From Flavobacteriaceae bacterium (GTDB taxonomy: Bacteria > Bacteroidota > Bacteroidia > Flavobacteriales > Flavobacteriaceae), in NCBI GenBank assembly GCA_029938265.1, contig JAOZVI010000008.1, forward strand, positions 1 to 38,973: a stretch of 38,973 nt of DNA. The letters run 5' to 3'. Under the pieces are notes generated by a model that did no database searches, was not told the DNA's origin, and was given only the letters and a program-made list of their open reading frames with translations. Positions 1 through 8,993 of this stretch are shown here, one piece after another (position 1 is the stretch's first letter; the number at the start of each line of letters is the position of its first letter). Both the position numbers and the translations under genes were made by a program.

Positions 1-641
1 TAGATAATAATGGTACTTTTGATTTCCAACAAGCAGGTACTGCATCTGATATTTCATCGCAACCTCAAGATATTGAAATTACTTTAGGTGATGATACTAC
101 ATTTAGCGTATCTGGAAATGCAACTTATTACAGATGGGAAATGAGCATTGACAGAGGTTCAACCTGGGAAAATGTTGAAGAAAGTAGTAAATATACAGGT
201 ACCAGAACAAGTACACTTACGATTCACGATGCACGAAGTAGAGAAGAAAGTAATTTGTATAGAGTGATACTAACCTCACCTGATTATGCATGTGATCCTA
301 ATCCTGAATTGTATTCAACAGTAGCAATGTTATCCTTCAATACTGTTTCAATACCTAACGGATTCTCACCAAATGGTGATGGTAAAAATGATTACTTTAT
401 TATTCCTGGACTAGATCAGTATCCTAACTTTACTATGGAGGTATTTGATAGATGGGGTAATAGTGTATACAGATATGAAAATAAAGGTAGTCTAGATCCT
501 CAATGGTGGGATGGAAATGCTAAAGGCAGTATGATATTGAACGATGGAGAAAGAGTACCGGCTGCTACATATTTTTATATGATAGATTTTAATGACAATA
601 ATGAAAAACCAATAAAAGGATGGGTTTATGTTAATTATTAA
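1..641 (+). CDS. C-terminal part of T9SS type-B sorted surface protein (5' end outside window)
   Basis: The frame is open from the window edge (first full codon at base 3), so this is the end of a longer gene; the ATG at 141 in the ORF track is internal. The first ~110 visible residues look like an Ig-like repeat ending in a Cys-containing strand, as in repetitive flavobacterial adhesins. The last ~95 residues match the gliding-motility-associated C-terminal (CHU_C, type-B) domain: PNGFSPNGDGKNDYF, then FDRWGNSVY, then WWDGNAKG and a final GWVYVNY strand. In known systems this domain directs export through the T9SS and surface retention. The PorP/SprF gene directly downstream fits, because PorP/SprF proteins are needed for secretion of type-B cargo. 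The cargo's function (adhesin, enzyme or other) cannot be told from this fragment. Confidence 0.88.
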   Translation, partial: DNNGTFDFQQAGTASDISSQPQDIEITLGDDTTFSVSGNATYYRWEMSIDRGSTWENVEESSKYTGTRTSTLTIHDARSREESNLYRVILTSPDYACDPNPELYSTVAMLSFNTVSIPNGFSPNGDGKNDYFIIPGLDQYPNFTMEVFDRWGNSVYRYENKGSLDPQWWDGNAKGSMILNDGERVPAATYFYMIDFNDNNEKPIKGWVYVNY

Positions 642-647
642 GCTGTT

Positions 648-683
648 AGGTAGCTTGTAAATATACAAGCTACCTGATATTTT
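648..683 (+). terminator. Hairpin after the T9SS cargo gene, probable terminator or attenuator
   Basis: A perfect 12-bp stem (AGGTAGCTTGTA / TACAAGCTACCT) with a 4-base AATA loop starts 6 bases after the stop codon. The T-rich tail is weak (GATATTTTAACATTTTT), so read-through into the PorP/SprF gene is possible and the hairpin may instead protect or trim the mRNA. Confidence 0.6.
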
Positions 684-794
684 AACATTTTTCCATAAGT
701 AATAAATAAAAATAAATATAATTTTTTGAACATTTTAATTGCTTCTGATTAAAAGCTATAGTAAATAAATGTTTTGAAAAAACACGATTGACAA

Positions 795-1721
795 ATGAAA
801 AAAATTACTCTACTCTTAGTTTTAGGATTATCATTAAGCTTTTCAGATATTTATGCCCAACAGGATCCGCAATACACACAATATATGTACAATATGAACG
901 TTGTAAATCCTGCGTATGCAGGTTCGCGAGGTACATTGAGTTTAGGATTATTGGGAAGAACACAATGGACTAGTGTAGACGGTGCTCCAAAAACCGGAAC
1001 ATTTTCAATACATGCTCCATTAGGAAAGAAAGTAGGTATGGGTTTCTCAGTAATTGCTGACCAAATTGGTCCGGTAAAAGAGCAAAATCTATATGTTGAT
1101 CTTTCTTATACTTTAAATACTTCTGATGTTGGTAGATTGGCATTTGGTTTAAAGGGTGGTGTAACTTTACAAGATATTGATTTGTTATCAATTATTTTAC
1201 CGGAAGATTCAGATGATCCGTTATTTGAAGACAATGTACACGAGACCTATCCCAACTTTGGAGCCGGTGTATTTTATTATACCAATAAATTTTATGTAGG
1301 TTTTTCGGTACCAAACATATTAAGATCAACGCACTTTGAAAAATCTGGTGGTATTATTACAGAAGCCTCTGAAGAGATGCATTATTTTCTAACAAGTGGT
1401 TATGTGTTCGATGTATCGGAAAATTTAAAATTCAAACCATCGGTGATGTTGAAAGGAGTAACTGGAGCACCTGTATCAATTGATATGAATGCAAATTTTT
1501 TAATGTATGAACGAATTGAAATAGGAGCGAGTTACAGATGGGATGATTCAATAAGCGGAGTGATCAATTTTGCGGTAACCCCTGATTTCAGAATTGGATA
1601 TGCTTATGATTATACAATTTCAAACTTTTCAGATGTAAGTCCTGGAGGTTCACATGAAATAATATTATTATACGATATTGACTTTTCAAAGAAAAACTTA
1701 AAGTCACCTAGATTTTTCTAG
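795..1721 (+). CDS. PorP/SprF family T9SS outer-membrane protein
   Basis: 308 aa, the usual length for the PorP/SprF family. A signal peptide ends at IYAQ, followed by the family hallmark QQDPQYTQYMYN and NPAYAGSRG near residues 22-46. The rest alternates amphipathic strands rich in Gly and aromatics and ends ...SPRFF, consistent with an outer-membrane beta-barrel. Family members such as SprF of Flavobacterium johnsoniae are needed for secretion or attachment of a cognate type-B CTD protein, which here is very likely the gene just upstream. The ATG at 795 is preferred over 788, which is in another frame. The gene sits 153 bases after the cargo gene and 59 bases before an OmpA-family gene, the recurrent cargo / PorP-SprF / OmpA order. 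High confidence in family; partner assignment is inferred. Confidence 0.9.
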   Translation: MKKITLLLVLGLSLSFSDIYAQQDPQYTQYMYNMNVVNPAYAGSRGTLSLGLLGRTQWTSVDGAPKTGTFSIHAPLGKKVGMGFSVIADQIGPVKEQNLYVDLSYTLNTSDVGRLAFGLKGGVTLQDIDLLSIILPEDSDDPLFEDNVHETYPNFGAGVFYYTNKFYVGFSVPNILRSTHFEKSGGIITEASEEMHYFLTSGYVFDVSENLKFKPSVMLKGVTGAPVSIDMNANFLMYERIEIGASYRWDDSISGVINFAVTPDFRIGYAYDYTISNFSDVSPGGSHEIILLYDIDFSKKNLKSPRFF

Positions 1722-1780
1722 GGAAAATTTATCTGAATATTATAGGATAAATTATTGTTAAAATATAAAAAGGGGGAATT

Positions 1781-3406
1781 ATGAAAAATTTATTTTTTTA
1801 TGCATTTATTATGTGCATAGGATTTTTATCTGCACAAGAAGGTTCAGGCAAATATTTAATCAAAAATATTGATGAAAATACCGAAAGGTCTGAATTTGGA
1901 GCTTCGTTTTATGGTGAAAATAATTTAGTATTTGCTACACCCAAAAAAGGAATTACTATAGTTAATGAAGTTTGGACGGAAAACAACCAACGTTTTTTAG
2001 AACTATACATTGCAAATATTGCAGAAGATAGTGAACTTTATAATACACATGCTTTAAAAGGAGATGTAAATACGCGTTATCACGAAGCAGATGTAGCTTT
2101 TACAAAAGACAAAAAAACAGTTTACTTTACAAGAAATAATTATTACAAGAAAAAACTTGCCAAAGATTCAAAAGAAATGACCAATTTGGCAATGTTTAAA
2201 GCAACTGTTAATGAAAAAGGTGAATGGGTTAACGTAATACCCATGCCATTTAACAATGTACAATATTCGGTAGGTCACCCCGCATTAAGTTCTGACGAAA
2301 GAACTTTGTATTTTGTTTCTGATATGCCGGGATCTTTTGGTCAGGCGGATATTTATAGTTCAAAGATTAATGAAACCGGTTATGGAGAACCCGTAAATTT
2401 AGGTTCTTATATAAATTCATCTTCAAAAGACTTGTTTCCATTTATAGATAATAATGTTCTATATTTTTCTTCAAATAGAGCTGGAGGTTTTGGTGCTTTA
2501 GATGTTTATGCAGTAGATATTTCAGAAATATACAATGAACCTGTTCTGTTAAATGAACCAATCAACTCAAATGCTGATGATTTTGCCTTTATTATAAATT
2601 CAAATACCCGTAAAGGATATGTTTCTTCTAACAGAACCGGGGGTAAAGGTGATGATGATATTTATTCATTTATTGAAGAAGAACCTGTTAGTTTTAAATG
2701 TAAACAATTAATTACTGGTGAGGTGAAAGATAAGAATACAATGGAATTAATTAAAGGTGCTAACATTGTTTTAAAAGATTCGATCAATAGTGAAATTGAA
2801 AATGTGGTTGTTAATGAAGATGGAACTTTTTCTCTTTCTGTAGAATGTGAAACGACCTATAATTTAGAAGGTCAAAAAGAAGGGTATACATCTCAAACAA
2901 AATTATTTACAACTAATAATGAAGCCAATAAAAACACAAAATTATTAATTTTATTAGGAACCGGAGATATTATTTTTGCTTCAGAAATTGTACCTGAAGG
3001 TTTACCTGACGAGTTGCCGGAAGAGATTGTGAAAGTAAGACCTAGTACTTATGTTGTTAATATTGAACCAATATATTTTGAGTTAAATTCTTCTTACCTT
3101 ACTAAAGAGGCTAAACATGAATTGGATAAAGTTGTTGATCTGATGAATAGATATCCAGATATGATCATCGAATCTGGTTCACATACAGATTCGCGTGGTA
3201 TTGAAGGATATAATATATGGTTGTCTGACCGTAGAGCTAAATCAACAGTTAATTATATCATTAATAGAGGAATTGATGCTACAAGAATTGCCGGTAAAGG
3301 TTATGGTGAAACTCAATTAATTAATCAATGTTCAGATGGTGTTAATTGTACTGAGGCAGAACACGCTAAGAACAGACGAACAGAATTCGTTATTTTAAAA
3401 ATGTAA
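1781..3406 (+). CDS. OmpA-family protein with PD40 repeats (copy 1)
   Basis: 541 aa. A signal peptide ends at FLSAQ. Residues ~35-300 carry about four PD40/WD40-like propeller repeats (for example TLYFVSDMPGSFGQADIY, VLYFSSNRAGGFGALDVY, KGYVSSNRTGGKGDDDIY). Residues ~308-390 resemble a carboxypeptidase-regulatory-like beta-sandwich. Residues ~425-541 form an OmpA C-terminal peptidoglycan-binding domain, with conserved HTDSRG, the downstream RA and NRRTEFVI. It resembles the T9SS/gliding-associated OmpA proteins (PorE-like architecture) but lacks the N-terminal TPR region many of them have. It probably anchors an outer-membrane complex to peptidoglycan. It lies 59 bases after the PorP/SprF gene and is likely co-transcribed. 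It is closely paralogous to the next gene. Confidence 0.88.
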   Translation: MKNLFFYAFIMCIGFLSAQEGSGKYLIKNIDENTERSEFGASFYGENNLVFATPKKGITIVNEVWTENNQRFLELYIANIAEDSELYNTHALKGDVNTRYHEADVAFTKDKKTVYFTRNNYYKKKLAKDSKEMTNLAMFKATVNEKGEWVNVIPMPFNNVQYSVGHPALSSDERTLYFVSDMPGSFGQADIYSSKINETGYGEPVNLGSYINSSSKDLFPFIDNNVLYFSSNRAGGFGALDVYAVDISEIYNEPVLLNEPINSNADDFAFIINSNTRKGYVSSNRTGGKGDDDIYSFIEEEPVSFKCKQLITGEVKDKNTMELIKGANIVLKDSINSEIENVVVNEDGTFSLSVECETTYNLEGQKEGYTSQTKLFTTNNEANKNTKLLILLGTGDIIFASEIVPEGLPDELPEEIVKVRPSTYVVNIEPIYFELNSSYLTKEAKHELDKVVDLMNRYPDMIIESGSHTDSRGIEGYNIWLSDRRAKSTVNYIINRGIDATRIAGKGYGETQLINQCSDGVNCTEAEHAKNRRTEFVILKM

Positions 3407-3427
3407 TTTTTGATATCGCATTATAAT

Positions 3428-3456
3428 AAAGCCTTCGATAATTCGTTGGCTTTTTT
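3428..3456 (+). terminator. Rho-independent terminator after OmpA copy 1
   Basis: An AAAGCC / GGCTTT outer stem and CGA / TCG inner stem, separated by a TT/TT internal loop, close a TAAT loop and are followed by TTTTTT. It ends the cargo-PorP/SprF-OmpA unit 20 bases after the stop codon. Confidence 0.75.
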
Positions 3457-3522
3457 ATGAAACTTAATGTGGTTAAGAATTACACTTTCATAAAAATTGC
3501 TAATTAAAAGATAACATCACTG

Positions 3523-5067
3523 ATGAAAAACTTATTTATAATTTTATTAATTATTTATTTAATCCCTGTTTCCGCACAATTAACAGCACCTAGTTATAGT
3601 GTCAAAAATTTAAGAGCAAATTCTGAATACAGTGATTTTGGAACTACTTTCTTTGGTAAGAATAAAATTGTTTTTTCTTCATCAAGAGGTAATAGTATTT
3701 CAAATAAAAAATGGGATGGAAATGGTCAACCTTTTTTAGACCTGTATATTGGGGATGTTAAACCAGACGGAGAAATTGAACGTGTTAAACCTTTTTCACG
3801 TGCCGTAAATTCAAAATATCACGATGCTTTAGTTACTTTTTCTCCAGATATGACAGAAGTATATTTTACATCAAATAATTATTTACACGGAGAATTAAAA
3901 TCGGGGAGTATAAAAATATTTAGAGCAACTATTGATAAAAATGGGCAATGGAAAAACTTCAAAACTTTGCCTTTTAATAGTGATAATTACGATACAGGGC
4001 ATCCGGTATTAAATGAAGATGGAACCAAGCTTTATTTTACTTCAAATATGCCTGGAGGTTTTGGAGATACTGATTTATACGTAGTAGCTGTAAATGAAGA
4101 TCATTACGGAGCTCCGGTAAATTTAGGGAACACTATCAATTCAAAATATAAAGAATATACTCCATATATTGATGGCAATGTATTGTATTTTTCTTCGAAT
4201 AGAAAAGGAGGATCTGGAGGTTTTGATATTTATATGACCAAACTCGATAAATCGATACCAAAACCAATAAATCTGAAAAAACCTATGAATAGCCGTAGTG
4301 ATGATATTTCTTTTATCATCAATAATGAAACTCAAAAAGGTTATTTTTCATCAAATAGATCTGGTGGTATGGGAGATGATGATATTTATTCTTTTAAACA
4401 AGAAACGATCAATCCAATTTGTGATCAGATAGCTACAGGTGTAATTGTAGATAAAATTACAGGTTTACCAATTCAAAATGCTTTTGCAACACTTTATGAT
4501 AGTGGTGGAAAGAAAATCAGAAGAATTGAAACGATGAAGGATGGTAAATTCAAATTTGAACTGGAATGTGGTGATAGTTATAAGATCACAGGAAATAAAT
4601 TTGGGTATTTTGATTTTGAGAGTATTATTGAAACCAGTCATGAGAATGGTTATAATAATGAATTGACAATTGTTTTGGATGAAAAAGAATTTGTTATTGT
4701 TAATAATAAAGAAATGTTGAATATTGTTCCGATTGAGTTTGAGTTGAATCAAGCAAAAATTAAAGAAGAATCTAAAGATGAATTGGCTAAAGTGGTCAGA
4801 TTAATGAGAAAATATCCAAAAATGGTAATTGAATTTGGTGCACATACCGATGCCAGAGGGGGAGACACATACAATTTACGTCTTACACAACGAAGAGCTA
4901 TTGAAACAGTTAATTACCTAATATCTTTAGGAGCTGATCAAAAGAAGATTACCGGAAAAGGATATGGAGAAACGGAATTGACCAATCACTGTAAGAACAA
5001 TGTAAAATGTACAGAGATCGAGCATTTACAAAATCGAAGAACTGAGTTTGTAGTGATAGCAAAATAG
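3523..5067 (+). CDS. OmpA-family protein with PD40 repeats (copy 2)
   Basis: 514 aa with the same architecture and order as copy 1: a signal peptide ending PVSAQ, a PD40 propeller (~35-295, for example LYFTSNMPGGFGDTDLY), a CarboxypepD_reg-like domain (~300-385) and a C-terminal OmpA domain (HTDARG, NRRTEFVV). Long shared stretches such as PFNS-DNYDTGHPVLNEDGTKL-type segments, and identical placement of the cysteine pairs around the regulatory domain and near NHCKNNVKC, show that the two genes arose by tandem duplication. Divergence is spread over the whole protein, so the event is not recent. Its own terminator, and the terminator before it, suggest it can be expressed separately from copy 1. 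Role inferred: peptidoglycan-tethered outer-membrane or periplasmic protein in the T9SS/surface-protein context. Confidence 0.87.
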   Translation: MKNLFIILLIIYLIPVSAQLTAPSYSVKNLRANSEYSDFGTTFFGKNKIVFSSSRGNSISNKKWDGNGQPFLDLYIGDVKPDGEIERVKPFSRAVNSKYHDALVTFSPDMTEVYFTSNNYLHGELKSGSIKIFRATIDKNGQWKNFKTLPFNSDNYDTGHPVLNEDGTKLYFTSNMPGGFGDTDLYVVAVNEDHYGAPVNLGNTINSKYKEYTPYIDGNVLYFSSNRKGGSGGFDIYMTKLDKSIPKPINLKKPMNSRSDDISFIINNETQKGYFSSNRSGGMGDDDIYSFKQETINPICDQIATGVIVDKITGLPIQNAFATLYDSGGKKIRRIETMKDGKFKFELECGDSYKITGNKFGYFDFESIIETSHENGYNNELTIVLDEKEFVIVNNKEMLNIVPIEFELNQAKIKEESKDELAKVVRLMRKYPKMVIEFGAHTDARGGDTYNLRLTQRRAIETVNYLISLGADQKKITGKGYGETELTNHCKNNVKCTEIEHLQNRRTEFVVIAK

Positions 5068-5094
5068 ATAATACTAATTATCATTAAAAATTAG

Positions 5095-5127
5095 AAAGCA
5101 TCCTTAACACATAGGGATGCTTTTTTT
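5095..5127 (+). terminator. Rho-independent terminator after OmpA copy 2
   Basis: A 9-bp stem AAAGCATCC / GGATGCTTT with an 11-base loop is followed by seven T. It separates the OmpA gene from ileS. Confidence 0.85.
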
Positions 5128-5133
5128 ATTGTT

Positions 5134-5167
5134 TTTACTGTAAAAAGAGAGAAAATATGTATTTTTG
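5134..5167 (+). promoter_or_regulatory. Candidate Bacteroidota promoter for ileS
   Basis: TATTTTTG at 5160-5167 fits the -7 consensus TAnnTTTG. A TTTA at 5134-5137, 22 bases upstream, can serve as the -33 element (consensus TTTG). Transcription would begin near 5173, downstream of the ATG at 5157, which argues for translation from 5193. Confidence 0.6.
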
Positions 5168-5192
5168 CGAATTTATTAGAATTTGCAAAATA

Positions 5193-8100
5193 ATGAATAA
5201 TATTTATAGAGAATATAAAGGACTAGATCTTACAAATGTAGCAGATGAAATCCTACAATATTGGGACGATAATAATATTTTTGAAAAAAGTATCACTTCC
5301 CGTGAAGGTAATAAATCCTTTGTATTTTATGAAGGACCACCTTCTGCAAATGGTTTGCCAGGCATTCACCATGTAATGGCTCGGACTATTAAAGATATTT
5401 TTTGTCGTTATAAAACTTCACAAGGATTTCAAGTTAAAAGAAAAGCCGGATGGGATACTCATGGTTTACCAATTGAATTAGGTGTTGAAAAGGAATTGGG
5501 AATAACCAAAGAAGATATTGGAAAAACCATTAGTATTGAAGATTATAACAATGCTTGTAAAAAAGCGGTAATGCGTTATAGTGATGTTTGGGGAGATCTT
5601 ACCAGAAAAATGGGATATTGGGTAGATATGGATGATCCGTATATAACCTATAAACCAAAGTATATGGAAACGCTTTGGTGGTTGTTAAAACAAATGTATA
5701 ATAAAGGATTATTGTACAAAGGTTATACTATTCAACCCTATTCTCCAAAAGCCGGAACCGGTTTAAGTTCACATGAATTAAACCAACCCGGAACCTATCA
5801 GGACATTACCGATACTACCGTTGTTGCTCAGTTTAAAGTGAAATCACAAAGTGAGCAAGATATAGCTCTTCCCTTTGGAGCGGATTTAGGAGGAGACATT
5901 TACTTTCTGGCATGGACAACAACACCATGGACATTACCATCAAATACAGCTTTAACAGTTGGTAAAAAAATTGATTATGTAGTTGTTAAAACTTTTAATC
6001 AATACACGTTTGAACCAATAAATGTTGTATTGGCTAAAGCATTGGTAAATGCACAGTTTGATAAGAAATTTTATAGGGTTGAAAATGAAACAGAATTATC
6101 ATCCTATAAAATGGCAGGAAAAATACCCTATTATATTGTAAATTTCTTAAAGGGTAAAGATCTTTTAGATATTAAATATGAACAATTATTGCCTTATGCT
6201 TTACCTTATCAAAATGCCGAAAATGCATTTAGAGTAATAGCAGGAGATTTTGTTACAACTGAAGATGGTACTGGTATTGTTCATACAGCACCTACTTTTG
6301 GTGCTGATGATGCTTTAGTTGCAAAACAAGCAAAACCAGAAGTACCGCCAATGCTTGTTTTAGATGATAACAACAATCCTATTCCATTAGTTGATCTACA
6401 AGGCAGATTTACCAAACACATGGGAGAACATGCCGGAAAATATGTAAAAAATGAATATTATGATGAAGGCGAATCACCCGAAAGGTCAGTAGATGTTGAG
6501 TTGGCGATTAAGTTGAAAGAAGAAAATAAAGCTTTTAAAGTTGAAAGATATAAACACAGTTATCCTAATTGTTGGAGAACTGATAAACCAATTTTGTATT
6601 ATCCTCTAGATTCATGGTTTATAAAAGTTACTGATGTAAGAGATAAAATGTACCAATTAAATCAAACTATTAACTGGAAACCTAAATCAACCGGAGAAGG
6701 TAGATTTGGGAATTGGTTAAAAAATGCTAATGATTGGAATTTATCCCGATCACGTTTTTGGGGTACTCCTTTACCAATTTGGCGTACTGAAGATGGAGCA
6801 GAAGAGATTCTCATTGGATCAGTAGAAGAATTAAAGAACGAAATGCAAAAATCTGTTGAAAAAGGTTTTATGCATGAGAATGTTTTTGCTGATTTTGAAA
6901 TTGGTAATATGAGTGATGAGAATTATGAAAAAATTGATCTTCATAAAAATGTTGTTGATAGTATTGTCTTAGTATCACCTTCAGGTAAACCAATGAATAG
7001 AGAATCTGATTTGATTGATGTATGGTTTGATTCGGGTGCAATGCCCTATGCTCAATGGCATTATCCTTTTGAAAATAAAGAAAAAATAAATGAAAATTCG
7101 TTTTTCCCGGCTGATTTTATTGCGGAAGGAGTAGATCAAACAAGAGGTTGGTTTTATACTTTACACGCTATTAGCACAATAGTTTTTGATTCAGTTTCCT
7201 ACAAAAATGTTGTTTCTAATGGTTTGGTTCTTGATAAAAATGGAAAGAAAATGTCGAAAAGACTTGGTAATGCCATCGACCCATTTAAAACAATGAAAAA
7301 TTATGGTCCGGATGCAACACGATGGTATCTGATTTCAAATGCAAATCCCTGGGATAATTTAAAATTTGATCTGGAAGGTGTAAACGAAGTCAAAAGAAAG
7401 TTCTTTGGCACATTGTATAATACTTATTCTTTCTTTTCGCTATATGCCAATATTGATAATTTTACTTATAAAGAAGAAGATATTGCTTTAGAAAAACGAC
7501 CCGAGATTGATAGATGGATTTTGTCTGAATTGAATACATTAATAAAAAATTCTGAGAAATATTTTGATGATTATGAACCAACCAAAGCAGCTAGAGAGAT
7601 ACAGTATTTTGTCAGTGAAAATTTAAGCAATTGGTTTGTTAGATTAAGCAGAAGACGTTTTTGGAAAGGTGAATATCAAGAAGATAAGATTTCAGCATAT
7701 CAAACACTATTTACATGCTTGCTAAATATTGCAAAATTAGCTTCTCCTATTGCACCATTTTATATGGAAAACTTGTACAGAGATTTAACAAAAAATACTT
7801 CAAAAGATAAATTTAGTTCTGTACATTTGGCGAAATTCCCAAAAGCAGATAGTTCTTTGATAGATGCGTCATTAGAAAGGAAAATGCAAAAGGCTCAAAC
7901 CATTTCATCAATGGTTTTATCATTGCGAAAAAAGGAAATGATTAAAGTTCGTCAGCCATTACAAAGAATCATGATTCCTGTTTTGGATGAAACTGATAAA
8001 AATGACATTAAAGCTGTAAGTAATTTGATCAGTACTGAAGTGAATGTGAAGGAAGTTGAACTGATTGATGATACAACTGGTATAATCGTTAAAAGTATTA

Positions 8101-8609
8101 AACCAAATTTTAAAGTTCTAGGACCAAAATTTGGTAAAGATATGCGTTTTGTAACTGCTGAATTACAAAAGCTATCAAATGAAGATATTGCTAAGATAGA
8201 AAAGGAAGGAAGTATTCAAATAAATATTAGTGGGAAAAATGAAACCATAAGTATTGATGAAGTTGAAATTAACACTCAGGATATTGAAGGGTGGTTAGTT
8301 GCAAAGCAAGGCAATTTAACAGTAGCTTTAGACGTTACTATATCAAATGAACTAAGAAACGAAGGAATTGCTCGTGAGTTGGTTAATCGAGTTCAAAATT
8401 TGAGAAAGGATTCAGGGTTAGAAGTAACGGACAAGATCAAATTATATCTTAAAAAAGATGGAATTATAGATAAAGCTGTTAGTGATAATGCCGATTATAT
8501 TAAAAATGAAACATTAACTAAAGAGTTAATTTTAAAAGAAGAAATTATTAATGGAAGTAACATTGAATTTGATGATGTAAAGACAATGTTATTTATTGAA
8601 AAAGTTTAA
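5193..8609 (+). CDS. ileS: Isoleucyl-tRNA synthetase
   Basis: 1138 aa from the chosen ATG; cytoplasmic class Ia synthetase charging tRNA-Ile. The N-terminus YREYKGLDLTNVADEIL and the catalytic signature PPSANGLPGIHHV (HIGH region) are typical of the long Bacteroidota form. The editing (CP1) domain includes TTTPWTLPSNTAL and GTGIVHTAPTFGADD. The second ATP motif is KMSKRLGN, then the anticodon-binding domain (WILSELNTL, NWFVRLSRRRFW) and a C-terminal DUF5915-like extension. The ORF track starts 12 codons earlier at 5157, but that ATG precedes a -7 promoter element and adds a non-conserved MYFCEFIRICKI tail, so 5193 is preferred. Four bases separate the stop from the DksA-like gene, so the two are probably co-transcribed. 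Mupirocin sensitivity cannot be judged from this. Confidence 0.96.
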   Translation: MNNIYREYKGLDLTNVADEILQYWDDNNIFEKSITSREGNKSFVFYEGPPSANGLPGIHHVMARTIKDIFCRYKTSQGFQVKRKAGWDTHGLPIELGVEKELGITKEDIGKTISIEDYNNACKKAVMRYSDVWGDLTRKMGYWVDMDDPYITYKPKYMETLWWLLKQMYNKGLLYKGYTIQPYSPKAGTGLSSHELNQPGTYQDITDTTVVAQFKVKSQSEQDIALPFGADLGGDIYFLAWTTTPWTLPSNTALTVGKKIDYVVVKTFNQYTFEPINVVLAKALVNAQFDKKFYRVENETELSSYKMAGKIPYYIVNFLKGKDLLDIKYEQLLPYALPYQNAENAFRVIAGDFVTTEDGTGIVHTAPTFGADDALVAKQAKPEVPPMLVLDDNNNPIPLVDLQGRFTKHMGEHAGKYVKNEYYDEGESPERSVDVELAIKLKEENKAFKVERYKHSYPNCWRTDKPILYYPLDSWFIKVTDVRDKMYQLNQTINWKPKSTGEGRFGNWLKNANDWNLSRSRFWGTPLPIWRTEDGAEEILIGSVEELKNEMQKSVEKGFMHENVFADFEIGNMSDENYEKIDLHKNVVDSIVLVSPSGKPMNRESDLIDVWFDSGAMPYAQWHYPFENKEKINENSFFPADFIAEGVDQTRGWFYTLHAISTIVFDSVSYKNVVSNGLVLDKNGKKMSKRLGNAIDPFKTMKNYGPDATRWYLISNANPWDNLKFDLEGVNEVKRKFFGTLYNTYSFFSLYANIDNFTYKEEDIALEKRPEIDRWILSELNTLIKNSEKYFDDYEPTKAAREIQYFVSENLSNWFVRLSRRRFWKGEYQEDKISAYQTLFTCLLNIAKLASPIAPFYMENLYRDLTKNTSKDKFSSVHLAKFPKADSSLIDASLERKMQKAQTISSMVLSLRKKEMIKVRQPLQRIMIPVLDETDKNDIKAVSNLISTEVNVKEVELIDDTTGIIVKSIKPNFKVLGPKFGKDMRFVTAELQKLSNEDIAKIEKEGSIQINISGKNETISIDEVEINTQDIEGWLVAKQGNLTVALDVTISNELRNEGIARELVNRVQNLRKDSGLEVTDKIKLYLKKDGIIDKAVSDNADYIKNETLTKELILKEEIINGSNIEFDDVKTMLFIEKV

Positions 8610-8613
8610 TATC

Positions 8614-8991
8614 ATGACAGAAAGTAAAGTAAGATATTCAGACCAGGAATTAGAAGAATTCAAAGTAATAATCGAAGAAAAAATTAAACAGGCTCAAGAA
8701 GATTTGGCATTGATCAATAGTGCGTATAAAAACGATACAAATAATGGTACTGATGACACTTCTCCTACATTTAAAGCTTTTGAGGAAGGATCAGAAACCA
8801 TGTCAAAAGAATCCAATGTTCAATTGGCAATACGGCAAGAAAAATTTTTACGCGATTTAAGTAATGCTTTATTGCGTATTGAAAATAAATCTTATGGTAT
8901 ATGCCGTGTTACCGGTAAATTAATTCAAAAAGAACGTTTGAAATTAGTTCCACATGCTACTTTGAGTATAGAAGCAAAGAGAAGACAATAA
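8614..8991 (+). CDS. DksA/TraR-family protein with degenerate zinc finger
   Basis: 125 aa from the ATG at 8614 (MTESKVRYS); the track start at 8596 overlaps ileS and adds MKKFNI. It has an N-terminal helical hairpin rich in charged residues (ELEEFKVIIEEKIKQAQEDL) and a C-terminal DksA/TraR fold ending YGICRVTGKLIQKERLKLVP. In E. coli DksA the zinc is held by CxxC...CxxC. Here the first site reads CRVT and the second SIEA, so only one of four cysteines remains. The fold is probably kept without zinc, a form I recall as common in Bacteroidota. Family members bind the RNA polymerase secondary channel and modulate transcription; whether this one does is inferred. It directly follows ileS and is followed after 2 bases by the next gene. 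Confidence 0.85.
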   Translation: MTESKVRYSDQELEEFKVIIEEKIKQAQEDLALINSAYKNDTNNGTDDTSPTFKAFEEGSETMSKESNVQLAIRQEKFLRDLSNALLRIENKSYGICRVTGKLIQKERLKLVPHATLSIEAKRRQ

Positions 8992-8993
8992 AT

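Noticed and set aside
788-973. Short ORF overlapping the PorP/SprF start
   Set aside because: It lies in another frame of a well-supported gene and has no domain features; it is a shadow.
3523-5067. OmpA copy 2 as a pseudogene
   Set aside because: The frame is intact, the signal peptide and OmpA residues are conserved and it has its own terminator.
5137-5200. ileS starting at 5157 as in the ORF track
   Set aside because: The extra 12 codons are not conserved and sit on the promoter element; 5193 is used.
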